DNA of 26,991 nt from Actinomycetes bacterium (GCA_021790615.1 JAJYGW010000159.1:1-26991), one strand, 5' to 3'; positions 7,535 through 16,118 are shown, counted from the first letter of the stretch. Program-made: numbers and translations. The notes: a model not told the origin generated them from the letters alone.

Positions 7535-8592
7535 GGCGGCTCGGACGAGCTGCCACCGCCCTCGTGTTGCTCGCAGTCGTCCAGGTCACGGCCGGTGGGG
7601 TGGCGGCGGCCGGCTACGGGGGTGGCGATGGCGGCGGGGGCGGTGACGGGATCTGGGCGAGCGCGTGGTGGATCGGCAACCCGTCGGGCGGAGGGCCGTA
7701 CGTCGGCCCTGCACAGTCGGCGCAAGGCCAGTGCATCTGGATCGACACCGGAACGACGGTGAAGGACCTGGGGGACGCTCTCGGTCAGTCCGGGCTCCCC
7801 GGCTCCTTCTGGAAGGCATCGCAGGGCGGCGGCCACCCCGGCATCTGGGGCGTGCTGCGCTGGGCGGTGAACGTCGCCCGGCACTCCATGGCTGACGACC
7901 ACTTCGACCTCGTGGCCTGCCCGAGCGCGAGCCAGGTCCCCCCGAGCGGCGGTGACTTCGAGAGCGATCTGCCCCGTGCGCAGCCGCCGCAGGGGCCGCC
8001 GCTCTGGCTCTTCGTCTTCTGGGACACCGTGCCCGACCCGCCGGCTTCGAGCCTGCCCCCGGTGGTGGAGGACATGTACCGGTCGATGACCCTGCCGGGG
8101 CCCGCCATCGCGACGTCTCCGTCGCATGTCGCCGGCATCGAGGACTCCACAGCCGTCAACGTCGCCACGTGGATGTGGCTCTCGAATGGCGGGATCTTCC
8201 GCCACAGCGTGGTCGCCACCGCGTCGGCCGGACCGTACACGGCCACGGTGTGGGCATATCCCGTCTCGGTGACGTGGTCCGCCGCGTGGGACTTCCAGAA
8301 GCCGTCACTCGACCCAGAGCGAGGGACGAACCTCGCGCCGGAGTCGCTGGACGAGCAGTGTGGCGGGCCAGGCGTCCCCTATCCGGCGCTCTCCGGCGCA
8401 TGTACGGCGGTGTTCGGGCAGTCGACGCTCGGTGGGCGTGCACCGCTCACAGCCGATGTCGCGTGGGCCGTGCACTGGGCGATCTCCGAGAGCGGGATCG
8501 TCGGCGGTGAGGGCACGCTCGGCATGTTGCACACGAGCAGCCGCCTCTGGCTCCGTGTCGTGCAGGTCGAGTCGATCATCTCATCGGGATGA
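7519..8592 (+). CDS. Secreted protein of unknown function
   Basis: The 357-residue product has a signal peptide (RRLGRAATALVLLAVVQVTA with an AxA-type region after it), then a Gly-rich linker of about 15 residues. The mature part is rich in Trp and Pro, with four cysteines, and has two similar beta-strand-like segments near the C terminus (YPVSVTWSAAWDF and DVAWAVHWAISE). The protein ends in VVQVESIISSG. This layout recalls actinobacterial surface or exported proteins with Ig/PKD-like strands, but I cannot name a family. The GTG at 7519 has a strong AAGGAGGAAGG site at 7505-7515. It overlaps the putative lipoprotein gene, so the two probably work together outside the membrane. Confidence 0.65.
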   Translation: MSWVLRRLGRAATALVLLAVVQVTAGGVAAAGYGGGDGGGGGDGIWASAWWIGNPSGGGPYVGPAQSAQGQCIWIDTGTTVKDLGDALGQSGLPGSFWKASQGGGHPGIWGVLRWAVNVARHSMADDHFDLVACPSASQVPPSGGDFESDLPRAQPPQGPPLWLFVFWDTVPDPPASSLPPVVEDMYRSMTLPGPAIATSPSHVAGIEDSTAVNVATWMWLSNGGIFRHSVVATASAGPYTATVWAYPVSVTWSAAWDFQKPSLDPERGTNLAPESLDEQCGGPGVPYPALSGACTAVFGQSTLGGRAPLTADVAWAVHWAISESGIVGGEGTLGMLHTSSRLWLRVVQVESIISSG

Positions 8593-8642
8593 GCGCCACC
8601 TGGTGCATCCGGTGGATCCACCAGCGCGACACACCCGTTTCG

Positions 8643-8648
8643 TATCGT
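8643..8648 (+). promoter_or_regulatory. -10 element for the small basic protein gene
   Basis: TATCGT fits TANNNT and lies exactly 6 bases before the GTG at 8655. The sequence just upstream loses the high third-position GC seen in coding DNA, which supports a promoter here rather than continuing codons. Confidence 0.45.
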
Positions 8649-8654
8649 GGTCGG

Positions 8655-9089
8655 GTGGTCGACATGTCGGTGTCCGGTCTGGGTCTCACGAAGCGGGTCC
8701 TCCCGCGCACACGGGGGGAGGCGGCGCAGCAGGCGCTCGGTCGTTTCGTCCGGGTCGAGGACTGGAACGGCCTGGTCGCCGGTGACGTCGTCCGGATCGC
8801 CGGTCACCCGGCGCGCGGCCGGCATTGGCGGTTCCGGGCACATGTCACGAACACGAGCAACGGCGCCAGCTGGGTCGAGGTGTCGCTCGTCGAGGGACCT
8901 CCTCCGTCGAGGCGTCCCGGGGCGCGAGCCGCGCGATCAGGTGCCGAGGAGCCGGAAGCGCCTGCACGCGTGGCTCGGGTGCGGTCCTTCGCACCCGAGC
9001 TCGTCTCGCCGCGCTGGCGCGGCCGGCGCCACCGGGAGGCACAGAAGGAGCCGGATCGGCACGAGGTGGGCCAACAGCTCCTCTTCTGA
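8655..9089 (+). CDS. Small basic protein of unknown function
   Basis: The product has 144 residues from GTG 8655. Residues 15-90 look like a compact domain (RTRGEAAQQALGRFVRVEDWNGL, then a beta-rich VVRIAGH...WRFRAHVTN...WVEVSLVEG). The tail (about 91-144) is rich in Arg, Pro, Glu and Ala and is probably disordered. There is no signal peptide. An in-frame ATG at 8589 overlaps the upstream stop (ATGA) and would add 22 residues. GTG 8655 is preferred because a TATCGT -10 lies exactly 6 bases upstream; ATG 8664 is another option. I do not recognise the family. The basic tail could bind nucleic acid or polymer, but this is inference. Confidence 0.55.
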   Translation: MVDMSVSGLGLTKRVLPRTRGEAAQQALGRFVRVEDWNGLVAGDVVRIAGHPARGRHWRFRAHVTNTSNGASWVEVSLVEGPPPSRRPGARAARSGAEEPEAPARVARVRSFAPELVSPRWRGRRHREAQKEPDRHEVGQQLLF

Positions 9090-9138
9090 GTCGACGTCCG
9101 GCGCTCGGTGTCGCTGCGCACCACGCCTCGACCTTCAC

Positions 9139-9169
9139 GGTCGGTGTGATCGCATCCACAGGGCCGACC
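9139..9169. terminator. Possible bidirectional terminator between convergent genes
   Basis: GGTCGGTGTG (9139-9148) pairs with CACA (9157-9160) and CCGACC (9164-9169), leaving a GGG bulge and an 8-base loop. It lies between the converging ends of the genes at 9089 and 9220. There is no U tract on either strand, so the call is tentative. The remaining 130-bp gap shows nothing else. Confidence 0.35.
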
Positions 9170-9219
9170 TCGCCACGTCCGAGCCGCGCCGGCCGGCGAT
9201 CCATGCGTCAACAGGCGCC

Positions 9220-10557
9220 CTAACCGAGGAAGTCCCTCGCGAGCTGCTCGAACATGGCGGCTGACCACTCGAGCGACTCGACGTCGATGCGCTCGTCGTC
9301 GCCGTGGAACATGCGGGCGAACTGCTCGAACGTGAGGTTGTTCGAGAACATCCCGAAGCCGTAGGCCTGTGCCCCCTGGCGCCGGAAGAAGCGCGCGTCC
9401 GTCGCGCCCACCATCAGGAACGGCACGACCTTCCCGTCCGGATGGAACCTGCCGGCGAGGCGGGACATGGCGTCCCAGAGCGGTGTCTCCGTGCTCGACG
9501 ACGTCGCCGGGTCATCGTGTGCCTCGGTGATCTCCACCTTGTCGGCGAGGTCCCCGAGCGCCTCCTCGATGAGCCGCCGCACGTCGACCTCGGTCCAACC
9601 CGGCATGGTCCGGATGTCGAGATCGAGCTCGACGGTGTCGGGGATCACGTTGATCTTGGTCCCGCCGTGCAGGATCGTCGGCGCGACAGTCGTGTGCGTG
9701 CAGGCGTGCGCCTGGCGAGCCACGCCGAGATCGGGCAGCACCTCGAGCAGACCCTCGATCTCGGACGGGTCGAGGAGAGCCCGAGTGATCTCGTCCGGCA
9801 TACCCATCGCCTCGACGAAACGGCGCCATGTCTCGTGGATCTCCGCCACCGGCCGGAACTCGGCCAGGCGCCGGACCACCTCGGCGGCTGTGACGAGTGC
9901 GTTGTCGGTGCGAAGTGGCTGGGAGGCGTGTCCGGCCTCGCCCCTGATGCGCAGCCGGCACCAGCAGCTCCCCTTCTCCCCGATCGGGACCGGCAGCAGC
10001 TTGCCGCCGGGCATCTGCAGCGGGATGCCCCCTGACTCGGTGATGACGTAGTCGGCACCGACGGCCTCACGCGCGTGCTCGGTGAGCCAGCCGGCCCCGT
10101 GCGACCCGAGTGCTTCCTCGTCGGCGACGGCGGCGAGCACGAGCGTTCCCCGGGGCGCGAACCCGCTGCGGACCAGACGAGTGAAGGCAAGCGACATGGA
10201 GGACGTCAGGTTCAGCATGTCGACGGCACCACGGCCCCAGACCTCGCCGTCCACGAGCTCCCCGCCGAACGGGTCACGGGACCAGTTCGACTCGTTCACC
10301 GGCACGACGTCGGTGTGTGCCAGATAGCACAGCGACGGAGCCGACGAATCGCTCCCCTCGAGACGGGCGACGACGGACACGCGACCCGGGACGGGTTCGT
10401 AGGTCTCGACATCGGCGCCGGCGTCGCGGGCGAGCCCGGCGATCACGCCTGCGCTCGCGGCCTCCTGACCCGACTCCGCCGTGCCGTCGTTCACGCATCG
10501 GTTGCGGATCAGCGTCTGGAGGAGGTCGACGACCTCGGGGTCCTGGACTCGACTCAC
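9220..10557 (-). CDS. M20 family metallopeptidase
   Basis: The 445-residue protein is a cytosolic, two-zinc M20 hydrolase of the ArgE/DapE/carboxypeptidase group. Metal and catalytic residues are visible: H81 and D83 in AHTDVVP, the bridging D113 in GRGAVDM, and the acid pair E147-E148 in AVADEEALGS. A dimerisation (lid) domain follows at about 190-310 (KGSCWCRLRIRGEAGHASQP...HGGTKINVIPDTVELDLDIR), and the closing ligand is likely the histidine in FARMFHGDDERIDVESL. The GTG at 10557 overlaps the stop of the upstream acetyltransferase gene as GTGA, which decides the start against long upstream alternatives. The substrate cannot be told; family members cut N-acyl amino acids or dipeptides. Confidence 0.85.
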   Translation of the reverse strand: MSRVQDPEVVDLLQTLIRNRCVNDGTAESGQEAASAGVIAGLARDAGADVETYEPVPGRVSVVARLEGSDSSAPSLCYLAHTDVVPVNESNWSRDPFGGELVDGEVWGRGAVDMLNLTSSMSLAFTRLVRSGFAPRGTLVLAAVADEEALGSHGAGWLTEHAREAVGADYVITESGGIPLQMPGGKLLPVPIGEKGSCWCRLRIRGEAGHASQPLRTDNALVTAAEVVRRLAEFRPVAEIHETWRRFVEAMGMPDEITRALLDPSEIEGLLEVLPDLGVARQAHACTHTTVAPTILHGGTKINVIPDTVELDLDIRTMPGWTEVDVRRLIEEALGDLADKVEITEAHDDPATSSSTETPLWDAMSRLAGRFHPDGKVVPFLMVGATDARFFRRQGAQAYGFGMFSNNLTFEQFARMFHGDDERIDVESLEWSAAMFEQLARDFLG

Positions 10558-11063
10558 GACCGGCCCACCGTTCGCCACATCATCACGTGCGGACCGATGT
10601 GCTCGGCCACCCACTCCTCGCCGAACCTGACGAAGCCTGCCCGCTCGTAGAAAGCCGCCGCGGGCACGCGGGCGCTGCACCACAGCACGCCTCCCCCGTG
10701 CGCTGCCACGTGCGAGATCACGAAGGCGAGAACCGCGCCTCCGATCCCGGTGCCGCGGAGGTCGGGTCGCGTCGCCATCGAGCGCAGGCGCCACTGCCGC
10801 CCGGGCGGCAGCACCGTGGCGAGCTCGGCAGGGGCCTCCTCGGGTGACACGGCTGCCGTGCTCACCACCTCGCCTGATCCGGCGACCACGGCCGCGCCGA
10901 CGACTGCTTCGGGGTCGTCGGACCCGATCAGGGACATCTCTTCGACCCGCTGGTGCGGACGGAGCACCTGTTGGCGGAGGAGGTAGGTCCTCTCGGGTGC
11001 GACCGGACCGATCGCGAGGTCTCCGATGACGGGATGGGAGAGGTGGTCGTTCACGACGTTCAC
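10554..11063 (-). CDS. GNAT family N-acetyltransferase
   Basis: The 169-residue protein has the GNAT fold, which transfers an acetyl group from acetyl-CoA to an amine. The acetyl-CoA-binding motif A reads WRLRSMATRPDLRGTGIGGAVLAFVISHV-like, with the RxxGxG loop in DLRGTGIGG. A later motif, AAAFYERAGFVRFGEEW, is the usual GNAT motif B. The GTG at 11063 is chosen; a TACGAT hexamer at 11078-11073 lies 9 bases upstream, and GTG 11054 is an alternative. The stop overlaps the M20 peptidase start (GTGA), so an acetylase and a hydrolase of possibly related N-acyl substrates are made together. The substrate is unknown. Confidence 0.78.
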   Translation of the reverse strand: MNVVNDHLSHPVIGDLAIGPVAPERTYLLRQQVLRPHQRVEEMSLIGSDDPEAVVGAAVVAGSGEVVSTAAVSPEEAPAELATVLPPGRQWRLRSMATRPDLRGTGIGGAVLAFVISHVAAHGGGVLWCSARVPAAAFYERAGFVRFGEEWVAEHIGPHVMMWRTVGRS

Positions 11064-11098
11064 GATGCAGCGATCGTACGCGGTGAGAGGATGTGTCC

Positions 11099-11836
11099 GT
11101 GAGGGTAGAGGTGCGGGGATTCGAGAAGGCCTCCCATGCCTACGACCGGGGTCGCCCGAGCTATCCGGTCGACACCGTCGACTGGATCGTCGCCACGGCT
11201 CAACTTGCACCTGGGAAGACGGTGGTCGACCTCGCGGCCGGCACCGGGAAGCTCACGCGCGACCTCATGCGATCTGGCGCCCGGGTGGTCGCCGTCGAAC
11301 CGCTCGGCGAGATGCGCGCACGGCTCCTCGAGCGGGCGCCAGGGGCCGAGGTGTACGACGGGCTGGCCGAGGACACCGGTCTCGCCGGCGAGAGCGCTGA
11401 CGCGGTGACGGTCGCGCAGGCGTTCCACTGGTTCTCGACCGAGGAGGCGCTGGCGGAGATCCAGCGCATCCTCGTCCCGTCGGGGCTCCTCTTCCTCGTC
11501 TGGAACCGCCGGGACGTGTCCGACCCGGTCCAAGGCGAGATCGGCCGCCTGACCGCACCGTTCATCGGGAGCGCTCCCTCGTACGCAAGCGGGTGGTGGA
11601 GGGACGTGATGGGGGAGACGCGCCGTTTCGAGCCGGCTGGCGAGCACCACTCGCGGATTGAGCAGGTGGTCGATCAGGAAGGCCTCGTCGACCGGGTCGC
11701 GTCGACGAGCTACATCGCGAACCTGCCGGACGATCAGCGCCTCCCGCTCCTCGAGGAGATAGGCCGCCTCGTCGGCGTCGAGGGGACGGTCACGCTGCCG
11801 TACTCGACCGCTACGTACGCGTACCGGCGCCGCTGA
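11099..11836 (+). CDS. Class I SAM-dependent methyltransferase
   Basis: The 245-residue protein has the Rossmann-type methyltransferase core. Motif I is TVVDLAAGTGKLTRDL, the acidic ribose-binding strand is RVVAVEPLGEMR, and the later motif DAVTVAQAFHWFSTEEAL is typical of the methyltransf_11/UbiE-like group. The N terminus FEKASHAYDRGRPSYP is common in this family. GTG 11099 has GAGAGG at 11085-11090 at good spacing; the in-frame GTG 11093 is too close to it. The gene is divergent from the acetyltransferase (35 bp apart), and its last 26 bases overlap the end of the opposing FkbM gene. The methyl acceptor cannot be inferred. Confidence 0.8.
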   Translation: MRVEVRGFEKASHAYDRGRPSYPVDTVDWIVATAQLAPGKTVVDLAAGTGKLTRDLMRSGARVVAVEPLGEMRARLLERAPGAEVYDGLAEDTGLAGESADAVTVAQAFHWFSTEEALAEIQRILVPSGLLFLVWNRRDVSDPVQGEIGRLTAPFIGSAPSYASGWWRDVMGETRRFEPAGEHHSRIEQVVDQEGLVDRVASTSYIANLPDDQRLPLLEEIGRLVGVEGTVTLPYSTATYAYRRR

Positions 11837-12728
11837 GCCGTCTGAACCCAGCCATCCCGAGACCGGGATACCAGTCGAACGGCATGTGCCAGCGCGTCTC
11901 GAACCCGAGGCGACGGACCCGATCTTCCACGGCCGGCCACTCGCTTGCCGGGTCAGCCGTGCGGTGGTACTCGAGCAGCAACACGTCGACTTCCGTCCAC
12001 AGCTCGGGCGTCGAGGCTGCGAACACCTCGTGCTCGGCGCCCTCGCAGTCGAGCTTCACGACTCGCACGCGGCCCGGAGCCTCGTCCATCAGCCGTTCGA
12101 AGGCTGTGACCGGCACCTCGACAGAGGTGCCGGGCTTCGGGAGCGAGGTTGATGCCTCGCACGAGGCGTCGTCGGTGCCGAAGAGCGTGATCTTGCCGTC
12201 GTGGGCACCGACCGCTTCGTTGCGCAGGCGGGCACGAACGCCGTTCTCCTCGATGTTGCGGCGGAGATACTCGAACGTGGTGGGGTTCGGCTCGACCGCC
12301 ACGATGGTGGCCGCCGGCCAACGGCGCGAGAAGAGCACGGCCGACGACCCGATGTGCGCCCCGACGTCGAGGACGACGTCTCCCTCGCCGAGGTCGAGCC
12401 CGGCAAGATCCTCGCCACGAAGCCTGTAGACATCCTCGGCGAACATCTCGAAGATCGGCCACCATGCCGGGCGCGACGGCGGAGCGACGAGCGCCACTCC
12501 GTTGCGCAGCAGAGTGCGGATGTCGCCACCGGCGCGGATGCCCGCGCTCGAGAGGCTGAGGCGCGCGAGCACTCGGGGCCAGTTCGCAACCGATCGCGCC
12601 AGCCGGCGACCGAACGAGAGGAGGTTCGCAGGCGTGATGACGCCGATGACGGCTTCGCCGTCGCCGCCGATGGCAGCGCCTCGCGACGTGGCGTCTTCCT
12701 CGAGCACGGAGGGCGATGCTAGGGCCAT
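11811..12728 (-). CDS. FkbM family methyltransferase
   Basis: The 305-residue protein contains an FkbM-type SAM methyltransferase domain at about residues 105-290. Motif I is DVVLDVGAHIGSSAVLFSRRW, followed by TIVAVEPNPTTFEYLRRN and the family signature VVKLDCEGAEHEVFAAS. These enzymes O-methylate sugars, natural products or polysaccharides. The first 100 residues (with ITPANLLSFGRRLARSVANW and a W-rich segment) are outside the conserved domain. The ATG at 12728 is the first plausible start: the frame stays open far upstream but there it runs antisense to the ABC-F gene. It is divergent from ABC-F across only 29 bp and overlaps the opposing methyltransferase gene tail to tail. Confidence 0.78.
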   Translation of the reverse strand: MALASPSVLEEDATSRGAAIGGDGEAVIGVITPANLLSFGRRLARSVANWPRVLARLSLSSAGIRAGGDIRTLLRNGVALVAPPSRPAWWPIFEMFAEDVYRLRGEDLAGLDLGEGDVVLDVGAHIGSSAVLFSRRWPAATIVAVEPNPTTFEYLRRNIEENGVRARLRNEAVGAHDGKITLFGTDDASCEASTSLPKPGTSVEVPVTAFERLMDEAPGRVRVVKLDCEGAEHEVFAASTPELWTEVDVLLLEYHRTADPASEWPAVEDRVRRLGFETRWHMPFDWYPGLGMAGFRRLSGAGTRT

Positions 12729-12757
12729 GTCGCTGTTGCTCGTAGCCTGGAGGCGCC

Positions 12758-14359
12758 ATGTTGACCGCCACCGACCTCGAGCTCGTCGTGGGAAGCCGCC
12801 AGCTGTTGCAGCCGGCGACGTTCCAGGTCGCGCCCGGCGACCGGATCGGACTCGTCGGTCGCAACGGCGCCGGCAAGACGACCCTCGCGAAAGTCCTGGC
12901 AGGTGAGGCATTGCCAAGAGCCGGAGTCGTCCGACGCTCGGGCCCGGTGGCGTACCTGCCGCAGGACCCGCGCACGGGGGACCTTTCGACCATCGCCAGG
13001 GATCGGGTTCTCGGAGCCCGGGACCTCGACACCGTCGTACGCCAGCTCGAGCACGCCCGCGAGAAGATGGGCTCGCCCGATGTGGAGCACCAGGAGGCTG
13101 CGCTGCGCCGGTACTCGCACCTCGAGGAGCGGTTCCAGTCCCTCGGCGGCTGGGCTGCAGAGGCGGAGGCCGCCTCGATCGCATCGTCCCTCGGCCTCCC
13201 CGAGCGCGTGCTCGCACAACCGCTCGGCACGCTGTCGGGCGGCCAACGAAGGCGGATCGAGCTCGCCCGTGTGCTCTTCTCCGGCGCACCCACCCTGATC
13301 CTGGACGAGCCGACGAACCACCTCGATGCCGACTCGATCATGTGGCTGCGGAGCTACCTGAGGACCCACGAGGGAGGGCTCATCGTCATCAGCCACGACA
13401 CCGAGCTGCTCGAGGCAGTCGTGAACCGCGTGTACCTGCTCGACGAGTCGCGTGCCGAGCTCGACGTCTACCGGGTCGGGTGGAAGGCGTATCTCGAGCA
13501 GCGCGCCACGGACGAGCGACGCCGGCGCCGCGAGCGCGCGAACGCCGAACGGAAGGTGGTCGCGTTGCGCGCTCAGGCGGACCGCATGCGAGCCAAGGCC
13601 ACGAAGGCCCGCATGGCTCACAACCTGGACCGCCGAGCGGCACGACTGGAGAGCGGGCTCGAGGCCGTGCAACATGCGTCGAAGGTGGCGAGGCTCCGGT
13701 TTCCCAAGCCGGCGCCCTGTGGTCGCACACCGCTCACCGCGGACTCGTTGTCGAAGTCGTACGGGTCGCTCGAAGTGTTCGCGGGGGTCGACCTCGCCAT
13801 CGACCGGGGGAGCCGAGTCGTCGTGCTCGGGCTGAACGGCGCCGGAAAGACGACACTGCTCCGACTCCTCGCGGAAGTCGAGCAGCCGGACAGCGGTGCC
13901 GTGCTGCCCGGGCACGGGTTGAAGCTCGGCTACTACGCACAGGAGCACGAGACCCTTGACCCCGCCGCGAGCGTGTTCGAGAACGTCCGCCACGCGGCCC
14001 CGCTGTCCGTCACGGATGTGGAGGTGCGGCGGATCCTGGGATCGTTTCTCTTCGGTGGCGACAGGATCGACCAGCGGGCCGGGACTCTGTCGGGCGGCGA
14101 GAAGACGCGCCTCGCGCTCGCGACTCTGGTGGTGTCGTCGGCGAACGTGCTGCTCCTCGACGAGCCGACGAACAACCTCGACCCGGCCAGCCGTGAGGAG
14201 GTCCTGATCGCGCTCCAGACCTACGAGGGGGCGATCGTTCTCGTCACCCACGACCCAGGAGCCGTCGACGCTCTCTCGCCGGACCGTGTGGTGCTGATGC
14301 CGGACGGCGTCGAAGACAGTTGGAGCGACGACTTCAGCGAGCTGGTGTCGCTCGCCTGA
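12758..14359 (+). CDS. ABC-F family ATP-binding protein
   Basis: The 533-residue protein has two ABC ATPase domains and no membrane segments, as in ABC-F proteins, which act on the ribosome E site (translation factors or antibiotic resistance). Domain 1 has Walker A GRNGAGKT (34-41), signature LSGGQ, and Walker B LILDEPTNHLD. Domain 2 has Walker A GLNGAGKT (358-365), signature LSGGE, and Walker B LLLDEPTNNLD. Between them is a highly charged helical linker (about 235-310, ERRRRRERANAERK onward) where ABC-F proteins carry the P-site tRNA interaction motif. The ATG at 12758 has GGAGG at 12749-12753. Nothing here separates a housekeeping from a resistance ABC-F. Confidence 0.9.
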   Translation: MLTATDLELVVGSRQLLQPATFQVAPGDRIGLVGRNGAGKTTLAKVLAGEALPRAGVVRRSGPVAYLPQDPRTGDLSTIARDRVLGARDLDTVVRQLEHAREKMGSPDVEHQEAALRRYSHLEERFQSLGGWAAEAEAASIASSLGLPERVLAQPLGTLSGGQRRRIELARVLFSGAPTLILDEPTNHLDADSIMWLRSYLRTHEGGLIVISHDTELLEAVVNRVYLLDESRAELDVYRVGWKAYLEQRATDERRRRRERANAERKVVALRAQADRMRAKATKARMAHNLDRRAARLESGLEAVQHASKVARLRFPKPAPCGRTPLTADSLSKSYGSLEVFAGVDLAIDRGSRVVVLGLNGAGKTTLLRLLAEVEQPDSGAVLPGHGLKLGYYAQEHETLDPAASVFENVRHAAPLSVTDVEVRRILGSFLFGGDRIDQRAGTLSGGEKTRLALATLVVSSANVLLLDEPTNNLDPASREEVLIALQTYEGAIVLVTHDPGAVDALSPDRVVLMPDGVEDSWSDDFSELVSLA

Positions 14360-14386
14360 GTCGGCAGCCGCACTGTGGCGGGGTCC

Positions 14387-15355
14387 TCAGCGGGCGCCTT
14401 TCCCGGTGCCCGAGCTGCGGCCCTCGATCGAGCTCCTGGGCTCCGTGAGAGCGCCCGAACCTTGGCTGCTGGAGGAGCTCCTGTCCTTGCTGTGAGCGGA
14501 GACCCCGCTTCCGGAAGAGCCGGAGCCCTTGCTCTTGGACGAGCCCGAGCCGGTGCCGCGGCGGGAGATCGACGCGTGGCCGGAACGGCTGCTGTGGCCG
14601 GACCTCGACCCGTTGCCGGCGTGGCCGGACCCCGAACCGCTGGCGCCGTGGCCGGGGTTCGTCGTCGTGGTGGTGGTGGAAGCTCCCGGGCCCTGCCCGT
14701 TCCGGCGGTCACCCGAGCGTCCCGTGTTCGTGTCGCGTGTCCGGCTCTGAGCCGGGTGGGTCCCGTGACCGCAGCCGTTGTCCGGGCGGCCGGGCGCCGT
14801 CCCGGTGGCGAGAACAGTCGTCGTCGTGCAACCCGGCGGCAGGCCACCGCCTGACGAGGAACCGGCGCCGAGCGGTCCTCCAGCAGGCGCCGGTCTGTGA
14901 CCTTTCGCGCCGCTCGTTCCGCCGGGCACGTGGATCCCGATGGCACCGAGTGCCCGCGAGATCGTGTGCTGGATCGGGCCGGGAAGGCTGTCGGTGGCAG
15001 CAGCCGCGGCAGTCGCGCCACCGAGCAGGATCGCGAGGCTGAGCAGGATCTTGGCGATGCCGGTCGAGAGCGCCGTGCGAAGGCTATGACCTGGGCGCGT
15101 CGCGATCGGTGTCGTCCGGATCGTGGCGGCGACCGTGGCGGCGAGACCCTGAGGCATGGCCACCTCGGCCACGGCGAGGACGTCCTCGGTGCCTGCAGCC
15201 GGCCGCTGCACTTGCAGGGCAGCGAACAGTGCGGCGAGCTCGGCGTACGGCGTCGCACCGGTGGCGTGTCCGGCGTCCCCGATCGCTCCGCTGCTCAGCA
15301 TGGCATCGATCGGGTCCTGGCGTCGTCCGCGCCGCAGGGTGGTCGGCTTGATCAT
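14387..15355 (-). CDS. Single-span membrane protein coupled to a sigma factor (possible anti-sigma)
   Basis: The 322-residue protein has an N-terminal cytoplasmic part of about 95 residues (MIKPTTLRRGRRQDPIDAML, then AELAALFAALQVQRPA), one membrane segment (about 99-120, GIAKILLSLAILLGGATAA), and about 200 external residues that are low in complexity, rich in Gly, Ser, Thr and His, and lacking obvious fold. Its ATG overlaps the sigma factor stop, so the two are translated together in the order sigma then membrane protein. That layout is typical of ECF sigma/anti-sigma pairs, but I see no zinc-binding HxxxCxxC motif of classical anti-sigmas. Anti-sigma function is inferred from context. Confidence 0.7.
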   Translation of the reverse strand: MIKPTTLRRGRRQDPIDAMLSSGAIGDAGHATGATPYAELAALFAALQVQRPAAGTEDVLAVAEVAMPQGLAATVAATIRTTPIATRPGHSLRTALSTGIAKILLSLAILLGGATAAAAATDSLPGPIQHTISRALGAIGIHVPGGTSGAKGHRPAPAGGPLGAGSSSGGGLPPGCTTTTVLATGTAPGRPDNGCGHGTHPAQSRTRDTNTGRSGDRRNGQGPGASTTTTTTNPGHGASGSGSGHAGNGSRSGHSSRSGHASISRRGTGSGSSKSKGSGSSGSGVSAHSKDRSSSSSQGSGALTEPRSSIEGRSSGTGKGAR

Positions 15356-16008
15356 GTCAACGACTCTTTCGAGATGTCGGCCATCGCGGTGATCCGTGCG
15401 GTGAGCGGGATCGGCCGGTCGCCCGTCTGAGCTGGTCGTAGAGCGGCATCGCGATCGGGTTCTGTCGCCCTCACCCGCGAAGCCAGGCGTCGCAACGCGC
15501 GGTGCTGGATGACCCGGACGGTGGCCGGGCGCCGTTCGAGCGCTGCGGCGACCTCTTCGACATCGAGACCGGCGACGACCCTCAGCAGGACCACCTCTGC
15601 CTGCTCCGGCGGCAGTGTCGAGGTCACGAAGGCGAGCGCTTCGCGGTTGGTGATCGCGTCGATCCCGGTCGACTCGACGTCGTCAGTGCCCGCCACGTCG
15701 GCGAAGGCCTCGAAGTCGACAGGGTCGGTGCGACGGCGTCGTTGGCGCTTCCAGTGGTCGTTGAGTGAGCGGCGGGCGACGAGGAAGACGAGTCCCCACC
15801 ACTGGCGTTCCGTCCCCTCGAAGTTCGGGATCAGCCTGGCCAGCTGCAGCCACACGTCCGAGCAGAGGTCCTCGGCCTCCTGCGGCTCACGTGCCTTCAG
15901 GTATCGCAGCAGCGCAGGGCTCACGTCCTGGTAAAGGGCGACGACCGAGGGCTCCTCACCGCGGCGTGCCCCGGCCATGACCGCATCGAAGTGCTCGCCG
16001 ATCCTCAT
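15352..16008 (-). CDS. ECF-type RNA polymerase sigma factor
   Basis: The 218-residue protein shows sigma-70 region 2 (ALLRYLKAREPQEAEDLCSD, then WWGLVFLVARRSLNDHWKRQRRR) and region 4 (STLPPEQAEVVLLRVVAGLDVEEVAAALERRPATVRVIQHRALRRLASR) with a helix-turn-helix. A linker of about 25 residues separates them. The ATG at 16008 gives a normal ECF N terminus (MRIGEHFDAVMAGARRG); upstream, the frame stays open on non-coding-looking and opposing DNA. The stop overlaps the start of the membrane protein, its probable partner. The 5' side faces imuA' across a 385-bp gap. No promoter of its own is clear to me. Confidence 0.82.
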   Translation of the reverse strand: MRIGEHFDAVMAGARRGEEPSVVALYQDVSPALLRYLKAREPQEAEDLCSDVWLQLARLIPNFEGTERQWWGLVFLVARRSLNDHWKRQRRRRTDPVDFEAFADVAGTDDVESTGIDAITNREALAFVTSTLPPEQAEVVLLRVVAGLDVEEVAAALERRPATVRVIQHRALRRLASRVRATEPDRDAALRPAQTGDRPIPLTARITAMADISKESLT

Positions 16009-16118
16009 CAGCCCGTTCGCCGGTGGTATGCGGTGCCTCCCACTGCCTCCATCGTGCCAGGTTCGGAGCGGTTGGGAGGTCTTGAGGCCTGCGGCTGCCC
16101 GGCACGCCCAGCGGAGAG

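Noticed and set aside
12719..14251. A 510-residue minus-strand frame antisense to the ABC-F gene
   Set aside because: The plus strand has two complete ABC domains; the minus frame has no recognisable fold.
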